64,000 nucleotides of DNA from Nostoc edaphicum CCNP1411 (lineage in GTDB: Bacteria > Cyanobacteriota > Cyanobacteriia > Cyanobacteriales > Nostocaceae): the NCBI RefSeq assembly GCF_014023275.1, contig NZ_CP054698.1, forward strand, positions 5,231,001 to 5,295,000, read 5' to 3'. Below, one piece after another: positions 9,562-18,975 of the stretch (positions are counted from its first letter, which is position 1; every line of letters begins with the position of its first letter). The position numbers and the translations under genes are program-made. The notes beneath the pieces are model-generated. The model ran no database searches and was not told where the DNA came from. It saw only the letters and a program-made list of their open reading frames with translations.

Positions 9562-9936
9562 CTAAGAAAAGGAATCTAAATCTAAAGATTGCATACCTTC
9601 ACGTTCTATAAAGGTCATCATACTTCCCAACTGCAACCAAACTAATAAACAAGTAAACAAACTAATTGGTAGACCTACTCCTAAAGCCAAGGTGGAGGGA
9701 AAACCAAATATTTCTAAGCCTGAAGACAGAAATAGGCAAGTGCCACCAGTTATGCCGATAAATGGCACAAGTAATTGTTTCAGTGAGGAACGTGGTTTAG
9801 TATTTTCTGTTCGTTCGCTTGGCCATTTCTGCACAATTACTTTTAAAGTGCCAGATAATGCCAAACCAGATGTTAATGCTGTCAAAAAGCCAACAAGTAA
9901 GAGGAAATAGGGTGGTTGTAGAGGAAAATAGTACAT
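9562..9936 (-). CDS. Small membrane protein of unknown function
   Basis: 124 residues with three predicted membrane spans (about 9-30, 55-75 and 82-103) and a basic loop (QKWPSERTENTKPRSSLK) between the first two. I do not recognise a named family. It lies 28 bp downstream of the ABC1/UbiB kinase gene on the same strand, so the two are probably co-transcribed, and it may act near that kinase in the membrane. It resembles small cyanobacterial integral membrane proteins of about this length, but this is an impression. Confidence 0.6.
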   Translation of the reverse strand: MYYFPLQPPYFLLLVGFLTALTSGLALSGTLKVIVQKWPSERTENTKPRSSLKQLLVPFIGITGGTCLFLSSGLEIFGFPSTLALGVGLPISLFTCLLVWLQLGSMMTFIEREGMQSLDLDSFS

Positions 9937-9964
9937 TAAAACTCCTGATTTATATTAAAGGTTT

Positions 9965-11689
9965 TTAGTTTTTACTTGCTGACTGGTTTCCAGTAAAAGG
10001 CGCAAGGAATGTAGATTTTGGGAGAATAGCCGCCGCACCTTCTCTGGATAACTCTGTTAAAATGCCGATCGCTACATTTAATAAACGATCCGGTTTTAAG
10101 TCATCTTTAACCAGGTTCCACAGGCGTTGGACATCTTCGGTGTGGAGGCGGTCATCTTCGGTGAGAGCAAGCACCAACTGTCGACGCAGAAACTTCCCTT
10201 CTTCCGAGATTAAATATTGGAATCCCATCTGGGCTGTAGGCAATACATCAAAGTTGCTATCGGTACGAGCGATCGCAATCAAATTCTCTAACCGCTGCCA
10301 CTGAAATTTACCATCTTTGAACAACACATTCAATAATCGTCGCCGTAATTCCGGCGATTCGCCCGTCAGCAACCGCCGTGCTATGTAGGGATAACCCACT
10401 TCAATAATTTTGAAATCCGGGTTGAGGCTCAGGGCAATACCTTCCTGAGTCACCAAGGAACGAATAATCAAAGCAAACTTTGCCGGGACTCGGAAAGGAT
10501 ACTCATACATCAGTTCCGAGAATTCATCGGTAATAGTTTTGAAGTTAAAATCCTTGACATTTTTGCCAATAGCGTTTCCTAGCACTGCTTCTAATGCTGG
10601 CACGATCGGGCAAATATTCGTGTCAGGAGTCAAAAACCCTAGTTTTACAAAGTCTTCGGCTAAGTCGGTGTAGTCTTTATTTACCAAATGTACTAGCGCA
10701 TCCACTAGCGTTTCTTTGGTATTTTCCTCCAACTGATCCATCATGCCGAAATCAATGTAAGCCATACGACCATCGGGTACAGCAAACAAATTGCCGGGAT
10801 GAGGGTCAGCATGGAAAAAGCCGTGTTCTAAAAGCTGTTGCAATCCTGATGTAACGCCAATTTGGATAATCGCTTCTGGATCTAAACCTGCTTCGCGGAT
10901 GCGTTGAGTGTCCGTCAGCTTGAAGCCGTTAATCCATTCCAGGGTTAAAACGTGGGTGTTGGTGTAACGCCAGTAAATACCTGGAACTTTTACTTGTGGG
11001 TCGTTGTGGAAATTGCTGGCAAACTTCTCGGCGTTGCGGCCTTCATTAATATAGTCAATTTCTTCAAATAACTTTGTGCCAAACTCGTCCACAATTAAAG
11101 TTAGGTCGTGACCGAGATTTAAAGGCAACCAAGGAGCTAGCCAACCTGCTGCCCAACGCATCAGATATAGGTCGCGGGTGATTACCGGGTGTAAGTTCGG
11201 GCGTTGCACCTTGACTGCGACTTCTTCGCCGCTGACCAGACGACCCCGGTATACTTGACCCAAGCTAGCAGCCGCTACTGGGCTAGGTGACAGTTCGCTA
11301 AAACTCTCGTGGATTGGACGGCCTAACTCAGTTTCGATAATCTGGTAAGCGATCGCATTATCGAAAGGTGGTAACTGGTCTTGTAACTTGATCAGTTCTT
11401 CTAAAAAATCTTTGCGTATCAGGTCAGGCCTAGTAGAGAGGGCTTGACCAACTTTAATAAAAGTCGGGCCGAGGCGGGTCAGCAGTTCTCGCAACTGGAT
11501 AGCTCGTTTACCCTTGTTCTGCTCAACTTTATCTTGCCATTCGTCCCACTTCAGATTGAATATAAATCCTGCAAAGGAGGAGATAATTCTCAGCAGTCGC
11601 CCCCAGGCTAGCCAAGGACGATAACTATAGTAGCGAGCGATCGCATCTGGATTATAGAGTTTTAGTTGAGCAGGTTGATACTGACCCAC
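9965..11689 (-). CDS. ABC1/UbiB (AarF) family atypical protein kinase
   Basis: 574 residues, normal for cyanobacterial members. All family marks are present: the KxGQ motif (FIKVGQALSTRPDL), the Ala-rich loop in place of a Gly-rich one (AAASLGQVYRG), the lysine block EVAVKVQRP, the catalytic region FFHADPHPGNLF and the metal motif AYIDFGMMD. UbiB/ADCK proteins support quinone synthesis; in cyanobacteria and plastids they affect plastoquinone and tocopherol metabolism in thylakoids or plastoglobules. The C-terminal part has hydrophobic helices that could anchor it. Exact substrate is not shown by the sequence. Confidence 0.92.
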   Translation of the reverse strand: MGQYQPAQLKLYNPDAIARYYSYRPWLAWGRLLRIISSFAGFIFNLKWDEWQDKVEQNKGKRAIQLRELLTRLGPTFIKVGQALSTRPDLIRKDFLEELIKLQDQLPPFDNAIAYQIIETELGRPIHESFSELSPSPVAAASLGQVYRGRLVSGEEVAVKVQRPNLHPVITRDLYLMRWAAGWLAPWLPLNLGHDLTLIVDEFGTKLFEEIDYINEGRNAEKFASNFHNDPQVKVPGIYWRYTNTHVLTLEWINGFKLTDTQRIREAGLDPEAIIQIGVTSGLQQLLEHGFFHADPHPGNLFAVPDGRMAYIDFGMMDQLEENTKETLVDALVHLVNKDYTDLAEDFVKLGFLTPDTNICPIVPALEAVLGNAIGKNVKDFNFKTITDEFSELMYEYPFRVPAKFALIIRSLVTQEGIALSLNPDFKIIEVGYPYIARRLLTGESPELRRRLLNVLFKDGKFQWQRLENLIAIARTDSNFDVLPTAQMGFQYLISEEGKFLRRQLVLALTEDDRLHTEDVQRLWNLVKDDLKPDRLLNVAIGILTELSREGAAAILPKSTFLAPFTGNQSASKN

Positions 11690-11967
11690 GCCTTTTTTTG
11701 CCTCTTCAACTGAAAAATTTACAATGTTTTTTTCCTGACCTACAAGTTAGTTGCAAGTTCAAGATAGCTAGTAGTCTTTTATCTAAAACAACTAGAACCT
11801 TACCCTTCAGGGATAGTGTTCGAGGCGATTTTAGCTTATTGCTACTGCCTAGATATGTTTATCTTTTTCTTAATTATACTTTATAAAACTACAACTTATT
11901 TTCCACGTTTTGGATGATTTTATCTTTTCTTAACTTTACTTTATATATATATAAATATTTACCTATA

Positions 11968-12005
11968 CAAGATCCCCGACTTCTCACGGAAGCCGGGGAT
12001 CTTGA
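11968..12005. repeat. GC-rich hairpin repeat in intergenic DNA
   Basis: The arms AAGATCCCCGACTTC and GGAAGCCGGGGATCTT form a long stem with a short loop. It lies in an AT-rich 800-bp gap (11690-12493) upstream of the kinase gene and downstream of the aminopeptidase gene. Similar GATCCCCGAC palindromes recur in Nostoc-type genomes. Either a dispersed repeat or a terminator. Confidence 0.6.
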
Positions 12006-12179
12006 TGTTATCTTTATTTATACTTTGCGATTTCAGTGAAAAATAAAATATTCGATGTGTCTATAAACAAATTACACTGTCAAATAAAACCTTGCTAATT
12101 GGTATAGCAATCCCATCTGATCTATGAGAATTTACGAATAGAAAAATCCTAATTTTGCAAGCATTACAGACTTTATCAA

Positions 12180-12405
12180 ACAGAATTCAGGAGTCAGGAG
12201 CCAGAATTCAGAATTGAATTCTGAATCAAAAAGCGAATGAATAAGTGGGTTTAAGACCCCCGCTAAATTGTTCGCGCAGCGTCTCTGAAAGAGAAGATTT
12301 AGCGGTTTACAATGAGTGGGGGATTAAAATCCCCCACTCATTGATTCTGACCAGAGGCGGAGCGTCTCCGGCTCCGCCCCTGAATTCTGACTTCTGAATT
12401 CTTCA
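12180..12405. repeat. Composite dispersed repeat with GAATTC-rich ends
   Basis: The left part contains CAGAATTCAGAATTGAATTC and the right part GAATTCTGACTTCTGAATTC. Between them are two more palindromes: GGGGGATTAAAATCCCCC and GGCGGAGCGTCTCCGGCTCC. The block GCGCAGCGTCTCTGAAAGAG is also typical of cyanobacterial interspersed repeats. No coding potential is seen. It looks like several small repeats nested together. Confidence 0.6.
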
Positions 12406-12493
12406 ATCTTTCTCACATATCATTTAGGACTACTATAGTGATTTTGTCACAATTACTAATTACCAATTAGCTACTTTTAATTATCATGTAGTG

Positions 12494-15133
12494 CTATTTA
12501 GATTTGGCCTCCAAGTTTTCTAAACGGCTTCTCAATTCCTGGTTTTGTTGTTTGAGTTGGTCGAAATCTTCACGTAGTTGACGCAGGGTTTTTTCTGAAC
12601 CAATATTCTTTTGCACCTTGGAAATTTCTTCTTCAGCATAGCGACGCACACGCCCATCGGCTGTTTGTTCAGCGAGCGATCGCAAAATACCCACTGCTTT
12701 GGGTGTTTCCATTTGTCCTAACGCTGCGGCTACGGCTATTTGGGTTAAAAAGAAGGTTTCTTTGGCTAGTTCTGCTAATTTTTCTAAAATCCTTTCCAAA
12801 TTAGCCGGACTTTGACCGACAGAAATCTTTCCTAAAGCGCGAATTGTGGCTAGACGCAGAGGTTGCGGTACACCAAGTTTGGTGTATTCGATGAGCAGAT
12901 TTAAAGCTGTTTCCGAAGTTTTGAATTCAGCTAAACCAGCAACTGCACCACTCCGCACGATTTCATTCCAACCCGCTTTCTCTTCTAAAACGGATTTCAG
13001 CAGCTTTAATACCTTGTCTTCTTTGGGTTTTTCTTCCAAGTTTGCCGATGCGATCGCCCCAATTACACGAGAAGCTGCTGCTTCCACATAGTAGCTAGGA
13101 TCACCTTTTTGTAACACCCCTCTCACAATCTTATAGCTTTCAGCTGTTTTGATTTGAGCAAGTGCTTCCACTACAGATCGTCGCACGTAAGCATTTTTAT
13201 CTTTTAAAGCAGGAACTAAGCCATCAAAGGCTTGATCTAAGTTGATTTTGGCCAGTTGTTTTGCCACTTCCACACGCACACCCCACAATGGGTCATTTTT
13301 TAGCGAAGCAGAAAGCGCAATAGTAGCTTCTAACCCGCCTTTTTTCGCCAAAGCTGTTGCTGCATAAATACGGGAAATCGGGTCAGGATCAAATTCTAAC
13401 TGTGCTTTTAACTCTGATATTGGATACTCCAAAGCTATTGTTTTTAGGTAATTATTTCCAACATCAAAGCTGATAAATTGGGGCTTATTTTCTAGGGGAA
13501 AGTAGAAGCTTTGTTCACGTTCATTCACCCGGACGGTGAAAGTTTTGAGTTGTGGGTTAGGAGTTATGAGTTTGGAATTATTTTTAACTCCTAATTCCTC
13601 ACTCCTCACTTCTTCTTGCGTATAGCCAAAACCAATAGGTATTTTTAAATCAAACAAATCCTTACTGCCATTTTTACCTTCAGCAGCTTGGGTTTGAGTT
13701 ACTGTAATTTTTGCTAACTTAGCATCCCCATCCCAAGAATAAGCCACTTTAAAATCGGGATGACCACCACGATAAACATATTGGTCAAAGAGGAACAAAA
13801 GATTACGTCCGGTAGCTTTTTCAATCGCCCTGAGTAAGTCTACTGTTTCTACAGTTTTGTGAGCATTATCTTGGATAAATGTTTGGATAGCTTGCCAAAA
13901 TAATTCATCTCCCAATTGGGCCCGAATCATGTGATAAACACAAGACCCTTTTTCGTAGATGTGGCGATCGTAAAGTTCAATCGCTTCTCGGTAAACGTGC
14001 GTTACCATCGGCCGGCGATAACGGCTACTATCTTCACTTAAGTAGCGACGAGCTTCCAATAAACGATAGTAAGCTGCTTCTTCTGGACTATATTCTTCTT
14101 CTGTCCACATCACCTCAGAATAAGAAGCCATCCCTTCTTTAATCCAAGCATGAGACCAATGCTTAATCACCACCAAATCACCAAACCACTGGTGGGCGAG
14201 TTCGTGGACGACTAAACTTTCGGTGTTGCGGTTATCTAAAACGGCGCGTTCATCCAGCAAACATCTATCTGTTAATAGAGTTGTGGAGGTGTTTTCCATG
14301 CCGCCAAAGATGAAGTCATCGACGCAAACTTGGGCGTATTTCGGAAAAGGGTATGGATAACCATATTTTTGGCTCAAAAATTCGATCATCCGGGGAGTTT
14401 TGTCCATGCTGCGTTTAGCATCTTCCTCCCGTCCCTTTTCTACGTAGTAGGTGACTGGTTTACCTTTCCACTCATCCCGAATTTCAGCAAAATCACCTAC
14501 TGCTAAGGCCATCAAGTAAGTAGGATGAACTTGTTGCTGTGACCAATGGTAGATTTTATAATCACCATCTTCTGTAGTGTCAATCAATTCGCCGTTGGAA
14601 ATAGCCACGAGAGGGTTGGGAACACGGACGCGAATTTCCGAAGTAGATAGTTGTCCTGGATAGTCAAAGCAGGGGAACCAAAAGCGAGAGTCTTCGTCTT
14701 CTCCCTGAGTCCAAACTTGCGTAGGCTTATTTGGGTAATGCTTGTCTGGTTGAATAAAATAGATACCGCGTTGCGGTTTTGCCACTGAATAGGCGATCGC
14801 AATTAGCAAGCGTTTACCAATTTGAGTCGCCTCAGAAAGTTGAATGGAAAGCTGTTCCCCGTCGTAGTCAAAACTTTGTGGAACCTCGTCTACCTGCACA
14901 GACTCGATATTCAGGTTTACAGCATCCAAAGTCAAACTATCAATGCCATTACGGATTGGTAAGAGGCGAATGCTACAACTGCCCTGATAGCAAAGCTTTG
15001 GAATATCCAAGCTGAGATCGAGAAAAATATGCTCTACCTGTCCGGGGCGATCGGGGTTGTACTGTGGTCTTGCTCCCGGTAACTCAAAAGGTTTGTGTCC
15101 GTTATTATCTGTATCAAAATAAGACTTCGACAT
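12494..15133 (-). CDS. pepN: M1 family aminopeptidase (aminopeptidase N) with HEAT-repeat C-terminus
   Basis: 879 residues. GGMEN (277-281) is the substrate-binding exopeptidase motif; HELAH (310-314) with E333 in WIKEGMASYSE forms the HExxH-x18-E zinc site. The catalytic half ends near residue 560; the rest has alternating helices (for example DPLWGVRVEVAKQLA, NAYVRRSVVEALAQ) typical of HEAT repeats, then a coiled coil at the very C-terminus. It removes N-terminal residues from peptides, probably in the cytoplasm because no signal peptide is seen. Residues 507-528 are odd: they are encoded by heptad-repeat DNA (13550-13615) resembling intergenic STRR sequence, inserted in frame. Confidence 0.93.
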   Translation of the reverse strand: MSKSYFDTDNNGHKPFELPGARPQYNPDRPGQVEHIFLDLSLDIPKLCYQGSCSIRLLPIRNGIDSLTLDAVNLNIESVQVDEVPQSFDYDGEQLSIQLSEATQIGKRLLIAIAYSVAKPQRGIYFIQPDKHYPNKPTQVWTQGEDEDSRFWFPCFDYPGQLSTSEIRVRVPNPLVAISNGELIDTTEDGDYKIYHWSQQQVHPTYLMALAVGDFAEIRDEWKGKPVTYYVEKGREEDAKRSMDKTPRMIEFLSQKYGYPYPFPKYAQVCVDDFIFGGMENTSTTLLTDRCLLDERAVLDNRNTESLVVHELAHQWFGDLVVIKHWSHAWIKEGMASYSEVMWTEEEYSPEEAAYYRLLEARRYLSEDSSRYRRPMVTHVYREAIELYDRHIYEKGSCVYHMIRAQLGDELFWQAIQTFIQDNAHKTVETVDLLRAIEKATGRNLLFLFDQYVYRGGHPDFKVAYSWDGDAKLAKITVTQTQAAEGKNGSKDLFDLKIPIGFGYTQEEVRSEELGVKNNSKLITPNPQLKTFTVRVNEREQSFYFPLENKPQFISFDVGNNYLKTIALEYPISELKAQLEFDPDPISRIYAATALAKKGGLEATIALSASLKNDPLWGVRVEVAKQLAKINLDQAFDGLVPALKDKNAYVRRSVVEALAQIKTAESYKIVRGVLQKGDPSYYVEAAASRVIGAIASANLEEKPKEDKVLKLLKSVLEEKAGWNEIVRSGAVAGLAEFKTSETALNLLIEYTKLGVPQPLRLATIRALGKISVGQSPANLERILEKLAELAKETFFLTQIAVAAALGQMETPKAVGILRSLAEQTADGRVRRYAEEEISKVQKNIGSEKTLRQLREDFDQLKQQNQELRSRLENLEAKSK

Positions 15134-15683
15134 TGATCCTTACTGACCTTGTAATCCTGAAAAGTCTGGCTTGGCTGGATGTTGTTAAGCAAAATAGCGG
15201 TGTGTATATTTCCCAAATTAATAGGGCATTATGGAGGTGAGAACTTCCCTTTGGGATTAGGGATTGAAATTAATCTCACTCCAACTTCCAAAGGCCGGCT
15301 GTCGAACCTGGGACTTTTTTCCATATTCCTACCGCATTTACTTTTCCTGATGTTTTGCACTTTTTTGTCACTGAGTCAAGAGTCTCTTGCCCCTCGAAAG
15401 ATTCTCATTAAGTACAAATACTCCTAATTATTCTTATAACTTAGGATAGCTTGCTGCTGTTGATCAGGCTATTTTTTTTGAGATGAACAGCATATCATTT
15501 GCGGATTTGCTCATCATCCCTTTGAAGTATTTTTGAGAGTAACTATTAGACTGCTAACTTATAGGACTACTAATTTTATCAGTAAATACCGATCAAAGAG
15601 CGGAAATTATTAAGAAATCCGAAAACTCTACAATGACACTTGTATAAATCTCGGTGACAATCTGAGCAAAAGAGGATAATAAA
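15134..15683. other. Gene-free region between divergent pepN and DUF3352 genes
   Basis: 550 bp separating divergently transcribed genes, so it should hold both promoters. A TATAAA hexamer at 15643-15648 lies 36 bp upstream of the DUF3352 start and could be its -10 element; no convincing -35 is visible. A purine-rich AGAGGAT precedes the ATG at 15684. No supported ORF or RNA was found. Confidence 0.45.
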
Positions 15684-17363
15684 ATGCCTGAAAGTAAATC
15701 AAAGTTTCTCATTCCTGCTATTGGTGCTGCTGTAGTTGTTGTAGCAGGAAGTATAGCAACTTATACGTATTTTAAAGGCCCATCAGGAAGTAGTTCAGAC
15801 GCTTTAGGTAGTGCTAAAGTAGTACCTTCAACAGCATTGATGGCAACTTATATTACTACTGACACTGAAGCTTGGGCAAAATTACAGCAGTTTGGCACTC
15901 CAGAAGCACAAAAATTAGTGGCAAAAAATCTGGAAAATTTCAATAAGCAAATGTTCCGTGACGGTAACGTTTCTTATGAAAAAGACATAAAGCCTTGGGC
16001 TGGTGGTGTCATGATTGCTGTACTACCACCAAATCCTGTGAAACCTGCACAGTTCAACGTCCCCTCTGGGGCACCTAATCTACCAACAAATTTACAGCAG
16101 GAACAGAATATCCTCATAGTGGTGGGAATCAAAGACAAGCTGAGTGCCTTGAATTTTGCTAACAAATTGAAGTCACAAAAAGGGGTGAAATTCCAGGAAT
16201 CTGACTATCAAGGTCAAAAAATTGTCGAAACTACAGAAAATGGCAAGCCTACTTATAGCGTAGTTTTAAATAATAGTCACTTAGTATTAGCGCCTGAAAA
16301 ACAAGCTGTAGAAAAAGCAATTGATACCTTTAAGGGACAGTCTTCTTTTGCCAGTAAAGAAGGTGCAAGCAATATTCTTAAAGGAGTGGATGTCAAAAAC
16401 AGCCTTGCCCAAATTTATGTACCAGACTATGCAGGGATGGTACAGCAATTAGCAGCCGGAAATCCCCAGGTAAAGCAGTTACCTCCACAAACCTTGACAC
16501 AACTAAAGCAGATAAAATCTGTGGTGGCGGGTATTGGTGTCGATGATGCAGGAGTGCGGGTAAAAGCGATCGCTAATTTAGATCCGCAACTAAATAAATT
16601 TCAGTATCAATCAAGTCCTGGGAATATAGTCGGGAAATTTCCCACTGATACCTTTGCTTTGGTTAGCGGAAATGGCATCAGCCGTGGCTGGGAAGCACTA
16701 GTAGAACAGTCAAAAGATTATCCAGAAATGAAGCAAGGTCTTGAACAGGTACGAGGACAACTGAAATTTGTCAATATAGACCTGGATAAGGATATTTTTG
16801 GCTGGATGAATGGGGAATTTGCCTTTGGTGCGATTCCATCAAATCAAGGAGTATTAGCAAGTGTTGGTTTTGGGGGTGCTTTAGTATTTGATACTAGCGA
16901 TCGCAAAACTGCCGAAGCCACCTTAACAAAATTGGATACCCTCGCCAAAACCCAGCAAATTAACGTAGCTAACAGAAATATCGGTGGTAAAGATGTAACT
17001 GAATGGCAAATCCCCCGACAAGGAGCTTTATTGGCACATGGTTGGCTGGATCAAGATACCGTATTTGTAGCTGTTGGTGGCCCTGTTGCTGACGCAGTTG
17101 CCGATGGCAAGAATTCATCTCTCGACAATAGTGACGCTTTCAAAGCCGTTACTAGTTCTTTGCAAAAGCCCAACGGTGGCTATTTTTACTTAGATATGGA
17201 TAAAACTAAAACTGTACCCCTGATTAATAGTTTTATCTCGTCTAACCCCGATACCATAACCATCCTGAGTTCTGTTCGTGGTATTGGTTTTACCTCTACT
17301 AGCCCTGATAAATCTACTAGTGAATTGGAGATGTTGTTAGCTCTCAAGCCTACTGCGAAGTAG
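15684..17363 (+). CDS. DUF3352 family protein, membrane-anchored
   Basis: 559 residues. An N-terminal hydrophobic segment (about 8-28, IPAIGAAVVVVAGSIATYTY) after a basic start forms an uncleaved anchor or signal; the rest should be periplasmic or lumenal. The overall pattern (threshold domain with ALMATYITTD near 50, repeated ANKLKSQKGVKF-like and ATLTKLDTLAKTQ-like units) matches the cyanobacterial DUF3352 family as I know it. Function is not established. It stands alone, with its own upstream region and an STRR block immediately after the stop. Confidence 0.75.
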   Translation: MPESKSKFLIPAIGAAVVVVAGSIATYTYFKGPSGSSSDALGSAKVVPSTALMATYITTDTEAWAKLQQFGTPEAQKLVAKNLENFNKQMFRDGNVSYEKDIKPWAGGVMIAVLPPNPVKPAQFNVPSGAPNLPTNLQQEQNILIVVGIKDKLSALNFANKLKSQKGVKFQESDYQGQKIVETTENGKPTYSVVLNNSHLVLAPEKQAVEKAIDTFKGQSSFASKEGASNILKGVDVKNSLAQIYVPDYAGMVQQLAAGNPQVKQLPPQTLTQLKQIKSVVAGIGVDDAGVRVKAIANLDPQLNKFQYQSSPGNIVGKFPTDTFALVSGNGISRGWEALVEQSKDYPEMKQGLEQVRGQLKFVNIDLDKDIFGWMNGEFAFGAIPSNQGVLASVGFGGALVFDTSDRKTAEATLTKLDTLAKTQQINVANRNIGGKDVTEWQIPRQGALLAHGWLDQDTVFVAVGGPVADAVADGKNSSLDNSDAFKAVTSSLQKPNGGYFYLDMDKTKTVPLINSFISSNPDTITILSSVRGIGFTSTSPDKSTSELEMLLALKPTAK

Positions 17364-17411
17364 GGTATTGGGCATTGGGCATTGGGCATTGGGCATTGGG
17401 CATTGGGCATG
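17363..17411. repeat. Heptanucleotide tandem repeat, (TTGGGCA)n
   Basis: At least five uninterrupted copies of the 7-bp unit (TTGGGCA in any phase) begin right at the stop codon of the DUF3352 gene. A pyrimidine-rich tract (17412-17480) follows before the mscL 3' end. Confidence 0.9.
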
Positions 17412-17486
17412 GGTTATTCTCTTGTCTCTCTTCTCCCCCTTGCTCCCTGCCCCCTGCTCCCCTTCTTCCTCATCTCCCCACTCCAC

Positions 17487-17921
17487 TCACAAAACTTGAT
17501 TATTCCGAGATTCTAATGTCTGGTTGAGCCTATCTAAAGCACCAGTCAGTCTTTCCTGAGCTGCAAGCTTAGGATCTGATAACGGAGATTGAATAGGAAC
17601 ATCCTCTTGTCTCTTGAATTTTTGCAAAGCGCGAATTGCTACAAATAAGATGAAAGCAATGATTAAAAAGTCAAGTATTGCGCCGAGAAACTGACCGATC
17701 GCAATCCCTGGGCCGATAGTGATTGTTCTCCAGTCTTTACCAGTCACACTGATTAAGGGGTTAATCAATGGCATAATCACATCCTCAACAAAGGCGGTGA
17801 TAACCCGACTAAAAGCAGTACCGATGATGACTGCGATCGCTAAGTCAACTACACTGCCTTTGAGGGCAAATTCTTGAAAATCTCTTAAAAAGCCACTTGC
17901 ACTTCTTCTTGCTCTTGCCAT
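17487..17921 (-). CDS. mscL: Large-conductance mechanosensitive channel MscL
   Basis: A channel subunit of 144 residues. FLRDFQEFALKGSVVDLAIA is the conserved amphipathic N-terminal helix and start of TM1, followed by VIIGTAFSRVITAFVEDVIM, the pore-lining helix and its exit. TM2 is GAILDFLIIAFILFVAIRAL. The periplasmic loop is short and the C-terminal helix is acidic/basic as expected. It opens under membrane tension and releases solutes during hypo-osmotic shock. The ATG at 17921 is chosen because homologues begin near MARxRR; an in-frame ATG 45 bp upstream (17966) would add 15 residues not typical of the family. Confidence 0.93.
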   Translation of the reverse strand: MARARRSASGFLRDFQEFALKGSVVDLAIAVIIGTAFSRVITAFVEDVIMPLINPLISVTGKDWRTITIGPGIAIGQFLGAILDFLIIAFILFVAIRALQKFKRQEDVPIQSPLSDPKLAAQERLTGALDRLNQTLESRNNQVL

Positions 17922-18051
17922 ACTTGAGACTGAATAAGTTAGTTGTAGTCTTTTTTTATATGACATTCGCCTTTGTGCCCTCTCTGTTGAGATAGATTTT
18001 GTCCAGCAACTATGTCATAAGTAAAAAAGGCTGTTAAATGCAAATTGATTT

Positions 18052-18975
18052 ATGACTGCTGCTGTAAACACTAATCTTGGTTTAGCTTCCCGCTTGGTAA
18101 ATGGCATATTGGCAATCCAGCCTTTAGCTAACCTAGCCAAGCATCAAGCTAGACAAATGATGATTAAACGTGCCGAGAGAATTGGTGTACCTTGGACGCA
18201 AGAAGTCGAAACACTACAGGCGCGTGATTGGAAGGCTGATTTAACTCAAGTACAAAATCCTCAGCTTTCCTATCCCGATTATTACGTCACCTCATTTCAT
18301 GCCTACGAAACTGGAAATCTGAGTTGGCAAGCCGCTTTTGAGGTAGAACCTGCTGCTTACGCTGTCCACGCTAAGATTTGGCAGGGCGCTGAAGAAGCGC
18401 AAGGCGATCCCATGCTGCGCCAAAGTTACCACAATATCCTGAAAAATCAAATCGCCAATGAGCCACAAGACATCTTAGATGTAGGGTGTAGTGTTGGCTT
18501 GAGTAGTTTTGCTCTACAAGAAATTTATCCCCATACCAAAATTACAGGCTTAGACTTATCTCCCTACTTTTTAGCTGTTGCTCATTACCGCGCCCAACAA
18601 CGCCAAGCTAAAATAAACTGGCTTCATGCCCAAGCTGAATCTACTGGACTACCTGATGCCTCTTTTGATTTAGTTTCGATTTTCCTGATGTGCCATGAAT
18701 TACCCCAGTCAGCAACCCGACAGATTTTCGCTGAAATGCGGCGTGTGCTACGTCCAGGTGGCTACTTGGCAATCATGGATATGAATCCCAAATCTGAAGT
18801 TTACCAGAAAATGCCAGCCTACATTTTGACTTTGCTCAAAAGTACTGAACCGTATTTAGACGAATATTTTGCTTTGGACATTGAGCAAGCTATTGTTGAG
18901 GCGGGTTTCCAAACTCCTACTATCACCAACAATACCCACCGTCACCGCACAGTGATTGCTCAGGTGAGTGGTTGA
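18052..18975 (+). CDS. Class I SAM-dependent methyltransferase
   Basis: 307 residues. The SAM site is ILDVGCSVGLSSFAL (about 142-156), followed by the acidic end of strand 2 in ITGLDLSPYF and motif IV/post-IV in FDLVSIFLMCHEL and MRRVLRPGGYLAIMDMNP. About 100 residues precede the Rossmann core (DYYVTSFHAYETGNLSWQAA), a lead-in seen in cyanobacterial UbiE-like small-molecule methyltransferases. Substrate unknown. Its last 8 bp overlap the start of the PrsW-like gene, so they are translationally linked. Confidence 0.85.
   Translation: MTAAVNTNLGLASRLVNGILAIQPLANLAKHQARQMMIKRAERIGVPWTQEVETLQARDWKADLTQVQNPQLSYPDYYVTSFHAYETGNLSWQAAFEVEPAAYAVHAKIWQGAEEAQGDPMLRQSYHNILKNQIANEPQDILDVGCSVGLSSFALQEIYPHTKITGLDLSPYFLAVAHYRAQQRQAKINWLHAQAESTGLPDASFDLVSIFLMCHELPQSATRQIFAEMRRVLRPGGYLAIMDMNPKSEVYQKMPAYILTLLKSTEPYLDEYFALDIEQAIVEAGFQTPTITNNTHRHRTVIAQVSG

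Noticed and set aside
11698..11886. 62-codon ORF upstream of the ABC1 kinase gene
   Set aside because: Lies in AT-rich promoter DNA on the opposite strand, without a ribosome site or family resemblance.
15179..15427. 82-codon plus-strand ORF between pepN and the DUF3352 gene
   Set aside because: No ribosome site, no recognisable product and a composition like non-coding DNA; it overlaps the divergent promoter region.
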